NCBI GenBank assembly: GCA_020859845.1
Contig: JAJBVL010000048.1
Span: forward strand, 1 to 56,847
Origin: Bacteroidales bacterium
GTDB lineage: Bacteria; Bacteroidota; Bacteroidia; Bacteroidales; Muribaculaceae
Direction of reading: 5' to 3'
DNA: 56,847 bases
Below, piece by piece: positions 26,046 through 34,846 of this stretch (positions are counted from its first letter, which is position 1; each line of letters begins with the position of its first letter). Position numbers and translations under genes: made by a program. Below the pieces are notes generated by a model, which saw only the letters and a program-made list of their open reading frames with translations, was not told the DNA's origin and searched no databases.

Positions 26046-26765
26046 ATGATCATACTTTATCGTATATACCAAATCTGTATAATGGCTCCGCTAATGCTGG
26101 TAGTCACCACTCTTACAGCCATCATCACCATCCTCGGCTCGCTGGTAGGCGCTGGCCGCGCTATGGGTTATTATCCCGAGGTGTGGTGGTCGCGAGTGAT
26201 GTGTTGGTTGGCCTTCGTCACGGTAAGCGTCAGCGGTCGTGAGAATATCGACCCGAAGACCTCGTATGTCTTCGTGGCCAACCATCAAGGAGCCTACGAT
26301 ATTTTCACCATCTTTGGCTGGCTGGGCCACAACTTCCGGTGGATGATGAAGCAAGAGCTTCGCAAGATACCCCTCGTGGGGCTGGCCTGCGAAGCCGCAA
26401 AGCAGATATACGTAGATAATTCCACACCAGCCAAGCTACGCCACACCATGAAGCGAGCCGAGGGGCTCCTGAAGGGTGGCATGTCGGTGGTGGTGTTTCC
26501 CGAGGGTTCACGCTGCTGGGATGGGAAGGTAGGGCGCTTCAAGCGCGGGGCCTACATGCTGGCCACGGAGTTTAATCTCCCCATCGTGCCTTTGACCATC
26601 GATGGAGCTTTCAAGGTGTTGCCTCGCTTCAAGGTGCTCCCCCACTGGGGCCATATCCATCTCACTATCCACAAGCCTATCTTCCCGCCAGCTGAGGGTT
26701 ACGACCTGCCGATGGTGATGGCTCAGACACGCGAGGTGATAGCCGCGCCTCTAATGCAGAAGTAA
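26046..26765 (+). CDS. plsC: 1-acyl-sn-glycerol-3-phosphate acyltransferase (PlsC family)
   Basis: 239 residues. It acylates lysophosphatidic acid to phosphatidic acid in phospholipid synthesis. An N-terminal hydrophobic segment (about 1-35) is followed by the HX4D motif, His80 to Asp85 in NHQGAYD, and FPEGSR at 151-156, the substrate phosphate-binding block; IVPLTIDGAFKVLPR follows. Its last 15 nt overlap the 3' end of the convergent M6 protease gene. Bacteroidales carry several PlsC-like acyltransferases, so the exact acyl acceptor is inferred. Confidence 0.9.
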   Translation: MIILYRIYQICIMAPLMLVVTTLTAIITILGSLVGAGRAMGYYPEVWWSRVMCWLAFVTVSVSGRENIDPKTSYVFVANHQGAYDIFTIFGWLGHNFRWMMKQELRKIPLVGLACEAAKQIYVDNSTPAKLRHTMKRAEGLLKGGMSVVVFPEGSRCWDGKVGRFKRGAYMLATEFNLPIVPLTIDGAFKVLPRFKVLPHWGHIHLTIHKPIFPPAEGYDLPMVMAQTREVIAAPLMQK

Positions 26766-28544
26766 CCGCAGCGTAGCCGAGGGGAGGGATAAGATATAGA
26801 CGCCAGGGGCACTCACAGTAAACGCTTCGCCCCCTTTGAGAGTAGCCAGCTGGAGTCCGCGGGTATTGATGATGGTTGCCGGCTCAACACCGCGGTTGGT
26901 CACCGTGAGTCCATCGGTCAATATCTGATCCTGAAGGCTGTCGGCCCCTACAGTCTTGATGGCTGATTCATACTCCTCACAAGTGAAAGAGATAATGCCG
27001 TCGGCGCTTTCCTCTATATCAGTAATAGCCCATCCAAGGTCTTTGCTGTTCCAGTCCTCAAAGGCTGGGGTGGTAAGAGGCGTGAACGACGTGACCCACG
27101 ACGTGCCCGGGAAGGAATCGCCTGAGCGAGTTGCTTCGGTGTGTTTGTTGTCGGCCTCAATAAGGTCGACATATTGATGGCTGGATCGGTTGTTGACGGT
27201 GTTGGCCTCCCAAATCTTCCCGTTATAGTCGATATGCCACACGAGCATACCATGTCCGGGCAAGAAAGCGTCGTAGCTCGTCGGCTGGCGGTTCTCGAAA
27301 AGAAAGTATTCCGAGGCGTTGTCGGTAGCAGTGGCAATATACGCCTTGTTGCTGTCTATGAGAGAGGCGAGTTGACAATCTCCAGCTTGTAGAAGCTCCA
27401 GCTCTATCCACCCTAGGGCGTAGCGCTCAAACGAAGAGAAGGCAGGCGGGGTGCGACTCTCATCGTTGTAGCATCCCACGTCCATTGCGCTCCATTCTCC
27501 GGGAGTGAAGGTAGTGCTATAGTCGGTGGTGTAGAGGTCAGGGAGGCCGAGCACGTGAGAGAACTCATGAATGATCGTGCCACGATCGTCAGTTCGCTCA
27601 TAATAATAGTCTATTTCATTGCTACAGGCATAGCGGTCAATGATTTTATCGTCGAGGATGAGCTGCGAGCTGGTGCAGTAGCTGATATTATATTGATGTG
27701 GCCATATCAGGTCCTCTATGTAGGTATCACACTCCCCATAGCCCGCATAAAATACATATACATTGTCTACATAGCCATCGCCATCCTCGTCATAGAGCGA
27801 GAAGTCGATCTCATCGTCAAGGAGTTGACACCCATCCACCACTATCTGGTAAGCCTTGGCATCGTAGCCATAACGGTCGTTCTTACCATAATAAGTGGAT
27901 TTGTTGGGAAGAGTGACTGGTCCATATACGTCAAAAGAGGGCACAAAAAGTCCCAGGGAATTATCGATAAAGTAGTCGCGAGCGCTACCGGTGCCACCAT
28001 TGTCGCTGAAGCCTTCTTCATTGAGCATCCTTGAAAAGTAGTCGTGGGGGTCTTCCATACTAAATTCCACATCGCTGAAGTTGACCAACAGCACCAGCGT
28101 CCTTACCTCGCCAAGCGTGGGGAAAGATGCCGAAGGATAAAGGCCAAGGCCAGCTCGGCTCATAGCGAGGGGCGTAAGAGCCTCCGAGCGCTGGATATGG
28201 GCATCAATAATTGCCGTCTTGTCAAGACTTTCAAGCCATTGACTGCAGCCCTGGCTACGCTCGCCAGGGGCAGCGGCTTGGTATGAGCTACACACCGGCT
28301 CTCCATCGCTTAGCGAAGCAAAATATAGCCACTGGCCATCCTGCTTGAGCATATAGCCATCCTCGCTTATGAGATAGTGGCTACGGGGCCCTCCCACCAT
28401 CATTATCTTAAGGGAGGAGCCATCAGGCTGAGTGAAAGTCATCCATCCTGGACGTGCAGGCTTGGCATTGAGGTCGAAGGCTCCCATTATCACTATCATA
28501 ATGGATAGCAAGAGGCCTATTATAGAATTAATCTTAGCATTCAT
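26751..28544 (-). CDS. Secreted M6-family metalloprotease
   Basis: 597 residues. It starts with a hydrophobic signal sequence (about 8-26, cleaved near NAKPARPG), then a pro-region. The peptidase domain has VRTLVLLVNFSDVEF, a Ca-binding-like DEDGDGYVDNVYVFYAGYGE and the zinc site HEFSHVLGLPDLY with His326, Glu327 and His330. The Met-turn region is plausibly WSAMDVG. After a beta-rich C-terminal part the protein ends PGVYILSLPSATLRLLLH, which resembles a type IX sorting tail but lacks the usual final Lys/Arg-rich strand. M6 proteases cleave host or dietary proteins in other bacteria; the substrate here is unknown. It lies 27 nt after apeB and overlaps plsC at the end. Confidence 0.9.
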   Translation of the reverse strand: MNAKINSIIGLLLSIMIVIMGAFDLNAKPARPGWMTFTQPDGSSLKIMMVGGPRSHYLISEDGYMLKQDGQWLYFASLSDGEPVCSSYQAAAPGERSQGCSQWLESLDKTAIIDAHIQRSEALTPLAMSRAGLGLYPSASFPTLGEVRTLVLLVNFSDVEFSMEDPHDYFSRMLNEEGFSDNGGTGSARDYFIDNSLGLFVPSFDVYGPVTLPNKSTYYGKNDRYGYDAKAYQIVVDGCQLLDDEIDFSLYDEDGDGYVDNVYVFYAGYGECDTYIEDLIWPHQYNISYCTSSQLILDDKIIDRYACSNEIDYYYERTDDRGTIIHEFSHVLGLPDLYTTDYSTTFTPGEWSAMDVGCYNDESRTPPAFSSFERYALGWIELELLQAGDCQLASLIDSNKAYIATATDNASEYFLFENRQPTSYDAFLPGHGMLVWHIDYNGKIWEANTVNNRSSHQYVDLIEADNKHTEATRSGDSFPGTSWVTSFTPLTTPAFEDWNSKDLGWAITDIEESADGIISFTCEEYESAIKTVGADSLQDQILTDGLTVTNRGVEPATIINTRGLQLATLKGGEAFTVSAPGVYILSLPSATLRLLLH

Positions 28545-28571
28545 AAGTTATTGATAATTGGGGAATAGGGC

Positions 28572-29891
28572 CTATAAATCATAAAATGTGCGGAAGGCGC
28601 GGATGATATATCCGTGGTCGAGGCAGGAGGCGGTCTCTCGCACGGAGTGCATAGCCCAGATAGCCGCCCCCATATCTACGCCGCGCAGGTCGATTTGCGA
28701 TGTGAGGATATTGCCGAGAGTAGAGCCGCCGGCCACATCGCTATGGTTGACAAAGTACTGGTAAGGCACCTCCGCCATCTCGCATACCGAGCGAAACACT
28801 GCAGCGCTGTCGGCATCGGTCATATACTTGCAGTTGGCGTTGATCTTTATTGTAGGTCCGCCCCCCACGACAGGATGATTCGTGGGGTCTTGCTTCTCCA
28901 CATAGTTGGGATGCACAGCATGGGCATTGTCGGCGCTGACCATAAACGAGGAGTCGATGCCTCTCAGATAGTTGGAGTAAGAGCTGCCAAGGGAGTCGCT
29001 GATGCGTTGTAGCAGATGACACAGCACTGGCGATGCCGCTCCCTGCTTTGTGCCGCTCCCGGTCTCTTCGTTGTCAAAGATAGCCATCACGCGTGTCTGG
29101 CTGCTGCTCTTGCCATTGGCAGCACTTTCGAGCAGGGCAGTCATGGCGGCGTGGACCATGCTCAGGTCGTCGAGGCGTCCCGAGGTGATAAATTCGCTTT
29201 CGAGCCCCACCTGTATTGCAGGAGTTGTGTCGTAGAGCGAGAGGTCAAAGTCGAGGATGTCGCTGCGCTTTACATCGAGCTTGTTGGCCACGAGATGCAG
29301 GAGCAAGTTGTCCTTCTCCAGCGGATTTTTCACCACTCCTATCACAGGGAGCATATCCTTCTGCTTGGAGAGGGGATTGCCTTCATTGACGGCGCGGTTG
29401 AAGTGGATAGCCAGATGAGGGATGGTCAGAAGAGGCTCATCAAAGCGCACCAGTCGGCTCTCGGGTTGCAAAGGGTCGTCGCTGCGCAGCAACACTCGGC
29501 CAGCAATGGAGAGCGGACGGTCAAACCATGTATAAAGTATCGGGCCACCGTAAACCTCGGTGTTGAGCTTCACCACCCCGCCATCGCTTATCATCTCGGC
29601 CTTGGGCTTGATGCGGAAACCCGGCGAATCGCTATGTGCGGAGATTATCTTAAACCCGGCCTCTGCTCCCCCATCGCCCACGATGAAGGCAAAGATTGCC
29701 GAGCCGTTTTTAGTGATATAGTATCGGCCATTAGTCTCGAGATGCCAGCGTTCTCGAGGGTCGAGGTGGATAAAGCCATTCTCGCGCAGCCGGCGGCTTA
29801 CAGTCTCTACGGCCCAAAAGTTTACTACCGAAGCGTCCATAAACGCCTTCAGGTCGTCAATATAAGGATAATTCTCTATATAAGGATTCAT
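28572..29891 (-). CDS. apeB: M18-family aminopeptidase
   Basis: 439 residues, a cytoplasmic metallo-aminopeptidase of the aspartyl aminopeptidase family that forms dodecamers. Metal and catalytic motifs are clear: ISAHSDSPGFRIKPKAE (metal His), DNEETGSGTKQGA (Glu pair), MVSADNAHAVHPN and NHSDVAGGSTLGNI near the C-terminus. It cleaves N-terminal residues, often acidic ones, from peptides. It sits in a minus-strand run after the DUF5063 gene (51-nt gap) and before the M6 protease. The symbol apeB follows common usage for bacterial M18 enzymes. Confidence 0.93.
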   Translation of the reverse strand: MNPYIENYPYIDDLKAFMDASVVNFWAVETVSRRLRENGFIHLDPRERWHLETNGRYYITKNGSAIFAFIVGDGGAEAGFKIISAHSDSPGFRIKPKAEMISDGGVVKLNTEVYGGPILYTWFDRPLSIAGRVLLRSDDPLQPESRLVRFDEPLLTIPHLAIHFNRAVNEGNPLSKQKDMLPVIGVVKNPLEKDNLLLHLVANKLDVKRSDILDFDLSLYDTTPAIQVGLESEFITSGRLDDLSMVHAAMTALLESAANGKSSSQTRVMAIFDNEETGSGTKQGAASPVLCHLLQRISDSLGSSYSNYLRGIDSSFMVSADNAHAVHPNYVEKQDPTNHPVVGGGPTIKINANCKYMTDADSAAVFRSVCEMAEVPYQYFVNHSDVAGGSTLGNILTSQIDLRGVDMGAAIWAMHSVRETASCLDHGYIIRAFRTFYDL

Positions 29892-29942
29892 AATGTGAAG
29901 GGATGTAATAGATTGGGGGTGTGATTGTATAAGAAGGGTTGA

Positions 29943-30515
29943 TTATTCGTCAAAGTCGGAGTCGAGTCCTCCGCTATAACGCAGGTGGTTGAGAGCTCGC
30001 AATACGTTGCAGAGCACACGGCTCCAATAGCTTTCAAAGTCCTCTTTGACTGCCTGAAGAGCCATCTCCATTATAGCGTCGGGAGCGTCCTTCACCATCT
30101 CTAAGAAGTTGTAGAGCACCTGGAAGATATCAGCCAAGCCTTCCGATATGCTGGCGGCTATAGGGGTGTCGCTATACTTCATATCCTCTTCAAACACCTC
30201 AAGGTAAGTGTCGTCGGGTCCCAGCACGCTTTCCACTCCGCAGCGTATCGCCTCGTAGAAGTCTTCTTCGAGCGAGCTATCGATGTAGGCCTCGTCGTTG
30301 AGCCCCACCAGCTTAAGGTCGGTGGCCGTCATGTAGAGCCGTGGCAAGAGCCTAAGCATAGTGTCGACCAGCTCGGTGCTTGAGGATTCGCGTGCGTGCT
30401 CCAGAGCCACGCAGTATTCATTGCAAAGGGCCATAAAAGCCAATGCATTGGGGGCAAGGCTGGAGGAAGAGGAGGATGAGGAGGAGGAAGCAGAGTCAGT
30501 GTCGGTATGAGCCAT
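29943..30515 (-). CDS. DUF5063-type protein with poly-serine N-terminus
   Basis: 190 residues, largely helical and acidic. Conserved-looking segments include FMALCNEYCVALEHA, MLRLLPRLYMTATDL and ESYWSRVLCNVLRALNHL. It resembles the DUF5063 family, found beside nadD and gmk in Bacteroidales; no function is known. Near the N-terminus a run of ten serines (about residues 10-19), encoded by TCC-type codons (30462-30491), is a low-complexity tract that may vary in length. It follows nadD by 27 nt in the same operon. Confidence 0.75.
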   Translation of the reverse strand: MAHTDTDSASSSSSSSSSSLAPNALAFMALCNEYCVALEHARESSSTELVDTMLRLLPRLYMTATDLKLVGLNDEAYIDSSLEEDFYEAIRCGVESVLGPDDTYLEVFEEDMKYSDTPIAASISEGLADIFQVLYNFLEMVKDAPDAIMEMALQAVKEDFESYWSRVLCNVLRALNHLRYSGGLDSDFDE

Positions 30516-30542
30516 AGTAATGTCGAGTTTAGGTTTATTATG

Positions 30543-31133
30543 TTAGCGCCGGTAGATATTATGGCGCTGGATATAGTCATAAACTCCTGAAGGGAGAAAG
30601 AGGTTCAAATTCTTTCCTTCAGCAATAGCCTGGCGTATCCATGTGCTGGAGATTTCAAAGGTGGGAGCTGTGACCACTGCCACCTGTGGCGGGAGAGCCG
30701 AAGGCTCGATATCATATCCCGGACGCGGATAGACTATGAGGCCATATTGGCTGATGATGCGTTGGTATGCGCGCCAGCGGTCAATTATCTGCCAGTTGTC
30801 GCTCCCTATTATCCAGCGGAAATGGGCATCGGGGTAGCGGGCGCTAAGAGCATCAAGGGTGTTGATAGTATAGGAGGGTGAGGGCATCTCCAGCTCCAGC
30901 AGGCAGCAGCTAAGGCGCGGCTCACTGCTAATAGCTATCTCTACCATCTCCACTCGCTCTTGAGTGGTGGCGCCAGCAGCTCCTTTGGCCTCTTTGAGGG
31001 GATTGATACGCGAAGGCATAAGCCATACCTCATCCAGCGGCCCCCACTGCGCAAGATAGCTGGCCAGCATTGTGTGGCCATTGTGGATAGGGTCGAAGGT
31101 GCCACCGAAGATGCCTATCTGGCGTTGCTTCAT
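30543..31133 (-). CDS. nadD: Nicotinate-nucleotide adenylyltransferase NadD
   Basis: 196 residues. It adenylates nicotinate mononucleotide (deamido-NAD synthesis) in the cytoplasm. The nucleotidyltransferase motif GGTFDPIHNGH is at 10-20. WLMPSRINPLKE, RWIIGSDNW and the late SSTWIRQAIAEG (the ISSTxIR motif) are diagnostic. It lies between gmk and the DUF5063 gene in a minus-strand run. Confidence 0.95.
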   Translation of the reverse strand: MKQRQIGIFGGTFDPIHNGHTMLASYLAQWGPLDEVWLMPSRINPLKEAKGAAGATTQERVEMVEIAISSEPRLSCCLLELEMPSPSYTINTLDALSARYPDAHFRWIIGSDNWQIIDRWRAYQRIISQYGLIVYPRPGYDIEPSALPPQVAVVTAPTFEISSTWIRQAIAEGKNLNLFLPSGVYDYIQRHNIYRR

Positions 31134-31168
31134 AGCCGGTTGGGATGAGGTTGACTGAGTGCTGGGGT

Positions 31169-31738
31169 CTATTTCTTGATAAATGACGAGATGAGCTCGC
31201 CGGTCTGCTTTATAGCTTCGTCAAGATTGTCGTTGACCACCGTCTTGTCAAACTTTGGAGCAAAGCTAATCTCGTATTCGGCGCGGGCCACACGCTGGTC
31301 GATGGCGGCGCGTGTCTCTGTGCCGCGGCTTTCGAGACGCTCACGAAGAGTGTCGATGGATGGGGGCATGATAAAGATGCTGAGCGCACGGTCGCCATAT
31401 AGCTCCTTGACGTTGGCTCCACCCTTCACGTCGATGTCGAGGATCACGTTGTGGCCGCGAGCTGTGCGGTGAGTTATCTCGCTTTTGAGGGTGCCGTAAT
31501 AGCGACCCGGATACACCTCTTCATACCCTACGAAGTCGCCGTTGGCGATGGCGTCCTTGAATTGCTGGGTAGAGAGGAAATGGTAATGCTCGCCGTCGCG
31601 TTCACCTTCGCGAGGCTTGCGATTGGTGGCGCTGACCGAGAATTGCATGTCGATGTCGCCGCGATCCATCAATGCGTTGATGATTGTCGACTTGCCGCAA
31701 CCCGAGGGCGCGGAGATGATGATTATTTTGCCTTCCAT
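31169..31738 (-). CDS. gmk: Guanylate kinase
   Basis: 189 residues, the standard length. It phosphorylates GMP to GDP. The P-loop SAPSGCGKST lies at 9-18, then SVSATNRKPREGERDGEHY (GMP binding), FVGYEEVYPGRYYGT and VILDIDVKGGANV (Asp of the Walker B strand). It follows yicC with a 44-nt gap holding heptamer repeats. The arrangement yicC-gmk-nadD is common in Bacteroidetes. Confidence 0.96.
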   Translation of the reverse strand: MEGKIIIISAPSGCGKSTIINALMDRGDIDMQFSVSATNRKPREGERDGEHYHFLSTQQFKDAIANGDFVGYEEVYPGRYYGTLKSEITHRTARGHNVILDIDVKGGANVKELYGDRALSIFIMPPSIDTLRERLESRGTETRAAIDQRVARAEYEISFAPKFDKTVVNDNLDEAIKQTGELISSFIKK

Positions 31739-31749
31739 ACTATTTCAAA

Positions 31750-31776
31750 AGTCAAAAGTTTTAAGTCAAAGTCAAA
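31750..31776 (-). repeat. Short heptamer repeat between yicC and gmk
   Basis: On the plus strand AGTCAAA (31750), AGTTTTA (31757), then AGTCAA and AGTCAAA (31764-31776). It is a short, imperfect member of the AGTCAAA family; in the direction of the genes it reads TTTGACT. Confidence 0.65.
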
Positions 31777-31782
31777 AGGGGT

Positions 31783-32658
31783 TTACATTACATTGAGCAC
31801 CTGCTCCTTCACTTGCTCAAGCTCGTCCTTCATCTTCACCACGAGCCGCTGCATCTCGGCATGATTGCTCTTCGAGCCGAGGGTGTTGATCTCGCGGCCT
31901 ATCTCTTGGCTGATGAATCCGAGCTTTTTGCCCTGTCCATACTGGCCGCCCATGGTCTCCATGAAATATGATAGATGGTGGGCCAGACGCTGCTTCTCCT
32001 CGTTGATGTCGAGCTTTTCGATATAGAATATCATCTCTTGCTCCAATCGACCACGGTCGATCTCCACCACTGGTATCTTGCCCAGATTGTCCTCGATGCG
32101 GGCGCGTATCTTTGCCACACGCTCTACTTCGTAGCGTGGCACCTCGCGCAGCAGCGCCTCAATCTTCTCAATCCTCTTGGTGAAGAAGTCTTCGAGCTTG
32201 GAGCCCTCCTGGGTGCGAAATTGCATGAGGGCCTCTACGGCCTCGTCAACGGCGGCATAGAGCGCTTCTTCCTCTTCGTCGTCGAGGGTGGGCAGGGGGG
32301 CGCTGTGAAGAGCCTCGGGGAGGCGCAGCAGAGTGGAATACCAGTCGGTGGGGAGCGGGAGCGATAGCTCGGCCGACATGCGTTCTATCTGCTCTTTATA
32401 GGAGCGGAGAGCGGGGAGGTTGAGCTCTAAGGCGGTGTCTTCGCTGACGGATTCTACATATACATTGAGGTCAATCTTGCCGCGCTCCAAGCGGTGGGCC
32501 ACCCGATTGCGTATCTCCAGCTCCTTCTCGCGAAAGAGTGAGGGGACGCGCAGCGACATATCGAGCTGTTTGCTATTGAGAGACTTTATCTCTACTGTGA
32601 TTTTCTTGTTTCCGACCTCGACAATGGCCTTGCCGAAGCCTGTCATGGATAGTAGCAT
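31783..32658 (-). CDS. yicC: YicC-family endoribonuclease
   Basis: 291 residues from ATG 32658. The N-terminus LLSMTGFGKA and VEIKSLNSKQLDM, and the C-terminal EKLDINEEKQRLAHHLSYF, GKKLGFISQEIGREINTLGS and MKDELEQVKEQVLNVM, are hallmarks of the YicC family. E. coli YicC is reported to act as an RNase. A longer frame from GTG 32682 is open, but that codon is inside the -7 box, so it should not be in the message. It heads the minus-strand run yicC-gmk-nadD-DUF5063-apeB-M6. Confidence 0.93.
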   Translation of the reverse strand: MLLSMTGFGKAIVEVGNKKITVEIKSLNSKQLDMSLRVPSLFREKELEIRNRVAHRLERGKIDLNVYVESVSEDTALELNLPALRSYKEQIERMSAELSLPLPTDWYSTLLRLPEALHSAPLPTLDDEEEEALYAAVDEAVEALMQFRTQEGSKLEDFFTKRIEKIEALLREVPRYEVERVAKIRARIEDNLGKIPVVEIDRGRLEQEMIFYIEKLDINEEKQRLAHHLSYFMETMGGQYGQGKKLGFISQEIGREINTLGSKSNHAEMQRLVVKMKDELEQVKEQVLNVM

Positions 32659-32681
32659 TATGGCGGGGTTTTTATTAGACA

Positions 32682-32689
32682 CAAAAGTA
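32682..32689 (-). promoter_or_regulatory. -7 box (TACTTTTG) of the yicC operon
   Basis: The minus strand reads TACTTTTG, 23 nt before the yicC ATG at 32658. It fixes the start of yicC, because an upstream GTG lies within it. No good -33 element is seen. Confidence 0.55.
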
Positions 32690-32711
32690 GCGAATAAAGC
32701 TGAAAACTATG

Positions 32712-32719
32712 TAACTTTG
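32712..32719 (+). promoter_or_regulatory. -7 box (TAACTTTG) of tsaB
   Basis: TAACTTTG lies 40 nt before the tsaB ATG, diverging from the yicC promoter 22 nt away. Confidence 0.55.
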
Positions 32720-32759
32720 CCGTGAAAAACTTAAAGAATATTCAATAATCCTAAGAAAT

Positions 32760-33455
32760 ATGGCTGTAATACTCAGCATTGATACCTCCACCAACGTATG
32801 CTCCACGGCGCTGTCGGCCGAGGGGATGGTGATATGTCATCGTGAAGACTTTCAAGGTCAAAACCATGCCGCTCTGCTCAGCGGCTTCATCAAGGTCTGT
32901 CTCGACCATCTACGGGAGCATGAGATGAAGCTCGATGCTATCGCCGTCTCCATGGGGCCTGGCAGCTATACGGGTCTACGCATAGGTCTCTCGGAAGCCA
33001 AGGGGCTGGCTTTCGCCCTCGACGTGCCTCTTATCGGGGTGTCGACGCTTGAGCTGATGGCGGTAAGCGCGATGTTTGGCTCCACAATGCCCGACGACAA
33101 CACTCTCTTCGTGCCCATGATTGACGCGAGGCGGATGGAGGTCTACACTGCTGTCTACGACATGGCCCTTACACCCCTTCTTGAGCCAACTCCCATGATT
33201 CTCACCCCCGACTGTCTCGACCGCTGGCGCGGCAACGGCCAAGAGCTATGGCTGATGGGCAACGGCAGCGAGAAGGCCAAGAAGATACTTACGGGCGACG
33301 ACCTACGATGGATCCCCGACATCGTCCCTCTGGCCTCCGATATGCTGGCGCTTGCCGAGCGTGCTTGGTCGCGCCGCGACTTCCTCGACCTCGCCTACTC
33401 CACCCCCGCCTACCTCAAGGACTACCAAGCCACCAAGCCCAAACCCCTATTCTAA
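32760..33455 (+). CDS. tsaB: tRNA N6-threonylcarbamoyladenosine protein TsaB
   Basis: 231 residues. TsaB partners TsaD in making t6A at position 37 of ANN-decoding tRNAs. The ASKHA-fold N-terminus is ILSIDTSTNVCSTAL, then NHAALLSGFI, VSMGPGSYTGLRIGLSEAKGLAF and VSTLELMA, all diagnostic. The C-terminal part is the usual variable lobe. It diverges from yicC and stands upstream of the polyamine gene, which has its own promoter. Confidence 0.95.
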   Translation: MAVILSIDTSTNVCSTALSAEGMVICHREDFQGQNHAALLSGFIKVCLDHLREHEMKLDAIAVSMGPGSYTGLRIGLSEAKGLAFALDVPLIGVSTLELMAVSAMFGSTMPDDNTLFVPMIDARRMEVYTAVYDMALTPLLEPTPMILTPDCLDRWRGNGQELWLMGNGSEKAKKILTGDDLRWIPDIVPLASDMLALAERAWSRRDFLDLAYSTPAYLKDYQATKPKPLF

Positions 33456-33507
33456 TAATTAGCAGGAGGTAGGGGGATAAAAGCGGCGATAGATAGTTAA
33501 AGGAAGA

Positions 33508-33539
33508 TTTGGGGATGTCGCTAATTGTCATTAACTTTG
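33508..33539 (+). promoter_or_regulatory. Promoter of the carboxynorspermidine dehydrogenase gene
   Basis: TTTG (33508-33511), 20 nt, TAACTTTG (33532-33539). An exact fit; the leader to ATG 33635 is about 90 nt and shows no clear structure. Confidence 0.72.
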
Positions 33540-33634
33540 CTACTTCAAAGCAGCTATAAACCCAAGAGAGGGTGTAGCTGCCCTGACCATTCTTAACAAC
33601 TAAATTACCTCTAATCCACAATAAGAATCAAGAA

Positions 33635-34846
33635 ATGGCAAAGGTTATTATTATTGGAGCAGGCGGTGTAGGCACCGTGGTGGCCCATAAGTGTGCCCAG
33701 AACCCCGACGTGTTTTCTGAGATCGTAATTGCATCAAGGACCAAGAGCAAGTGTGACGCTCTGGCCAAGGCTATCACGCGTCCCGGTGGACCTAAGGTGA
33801 CCACCGACAGCGTTGATGCCGACAATGTAGACGAATTGGTGGCCCTCTTTCGGCGTCATGAGCCCCGCTTGGTGATCAACGTGGCGCTCCCCTATCAGGA
33901 CCTCCCTATCATGGATGCATGCTTGATAGCTGGCGTCAACTATCTCGACACGGCCAACTACGAGCCTAAGGACGTGGCCCACTTTGAATACTCTTGGCAA
34001 TGGGCCTACAAGAAGCGCTTTGAAGAGGCTGGCTTGACGGCCATCCTTGGCTGCGGCTTCGACCCTGGAGTGTCGGGCGTATTCACAGCCTATGCCGCCA
34101 AGCATTATTTCAGCGACATGGTGACCCTCGACATCGTTGACTGCAACGCTGGCGACCATGGCAAAGCCTTCGCCACCAACTTCAACCCCGAAATCAACAT
34201 ACGCGAGATAACCCAAAACGGTCGCTACTATCAAGACGGCGAATGGGTGACCACTAAGCCACTGGAGATCCACAAGACCCTCCACTACCCCAACATCGGT
34301 GGCCGAGACTCCTACCTACTCTACCACGAAGAGCTGGAGAGCATCGTCAAGAACTTCCCCTCCATCAAGCGTGCACGCTTCTGGATGACCTTCGGTCAGG
34401 AATACCTCACCCATCTGCGCGTAATCCAAAACATAGGCATGGCACGCATCGACGAAGTGGAATACAACGGCGTGAAAATCGTGCCTCTGCAATTCCTCAA
34501 GGCTGTGCTCCCCAACCCTCAGGACCTCGGAGAGAACTATCATGGCGAGACCTCGATAGGATGTCGCATCTCAGGCCTCGACAAGGACCACAACCCCTTG
34601 ACCTACTATATCTACAACAACTGCAGCCACGAAGCAGCTTTCCGCGAGACTGGTATGCAAGCCGTGAGCTACACCACGGGCGTGCCTGCCATGATTGGCG
34701 CCATGATGTTTCTCACAGGCAAGTGGGAGCGCCCTGGCGTGTGGAACGTAGAGGAGTTTGACCCTGACCCATTCATGGAGCAGCTGCCACTGCAGGGACT
34801 GCCTTGGCACGAGGAGTTTAACATCGACCTCGAAGTAAACGACTGA
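33635..34846 (+). CDS. Carboxynorspermidine dehydrogenase-like (saccharopine dehydrogenase family)
   Basis: 403 residues. The Rossmann N-terminus AKVIIIGAGGVGTVVAHKCA binds NADP(H), followed by SRTKSKCDALA, NVALPYQDLPIMDACLIAGV, GCGFDPGVSGVFTAYAAKH and DCNAGDHGKAFATNFNPEIN. This matches the bacterial saccharopine dehydrogenase-like enzyme that condenses aspartate semialdehyde with putrescine or diaminopropane to carboxy(nor)spermidine. That route makes spermidine in Bacteroidales and Vibrio. The partner decarboxylase is not in the window. Lysine-pathway saccharopine dehydrogenase is the alternative, but the length and motifs favour the polyamine enzyme. The next gene starts on the last base of its stop. 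Confidence 0.88.
   Translation: MAKVIIIGAGGVGTVVAHKCAQNPDVFSEIVIASRTKSKCDALAKAITRPGGPKVTTDSVDADNVDELVALFRRHEPRLVINVALPYQDLPIMDACLIAGVNYLDTANYEPKDVAHFEYSWQWAYKKRFEEAGLTAILGCGFDPGVSGVFTAYAAKHYFSDMVTLDIVDCNAGDHGKAFATNFNPEINIREITQNGRYYQDGEWVTTKPLEIHKTLHYPNIGGRDSYLLYHEELESIVKNFPSIKRARFWMTFGQEYLTHLRVIQNIGMARIDEVEYNGVKIVPLQFLKAVLPNPQDLGENYHGETSIGCRISGLDKDHNPLTYYIYNNCSHEAAFRETGMQAVSYTTGVPAMIGAMMFLTGKWERPGVWNVEEFDPDPFMEQLPLQGLPWHEEFNIDLEVND

Noticed and set aside
29016-29924. Plus-strand frame (302 codons) opposite the M18 aminopeptidase
   Set aside because: The aminopeptidase motifs fix the minus strand as coding; the plus frame has none.
32659-32682. Longer YicC from GTG 32682
   Set aside because: The GTG lies in the -7 box, and the family begins at the ATG eight codons later.
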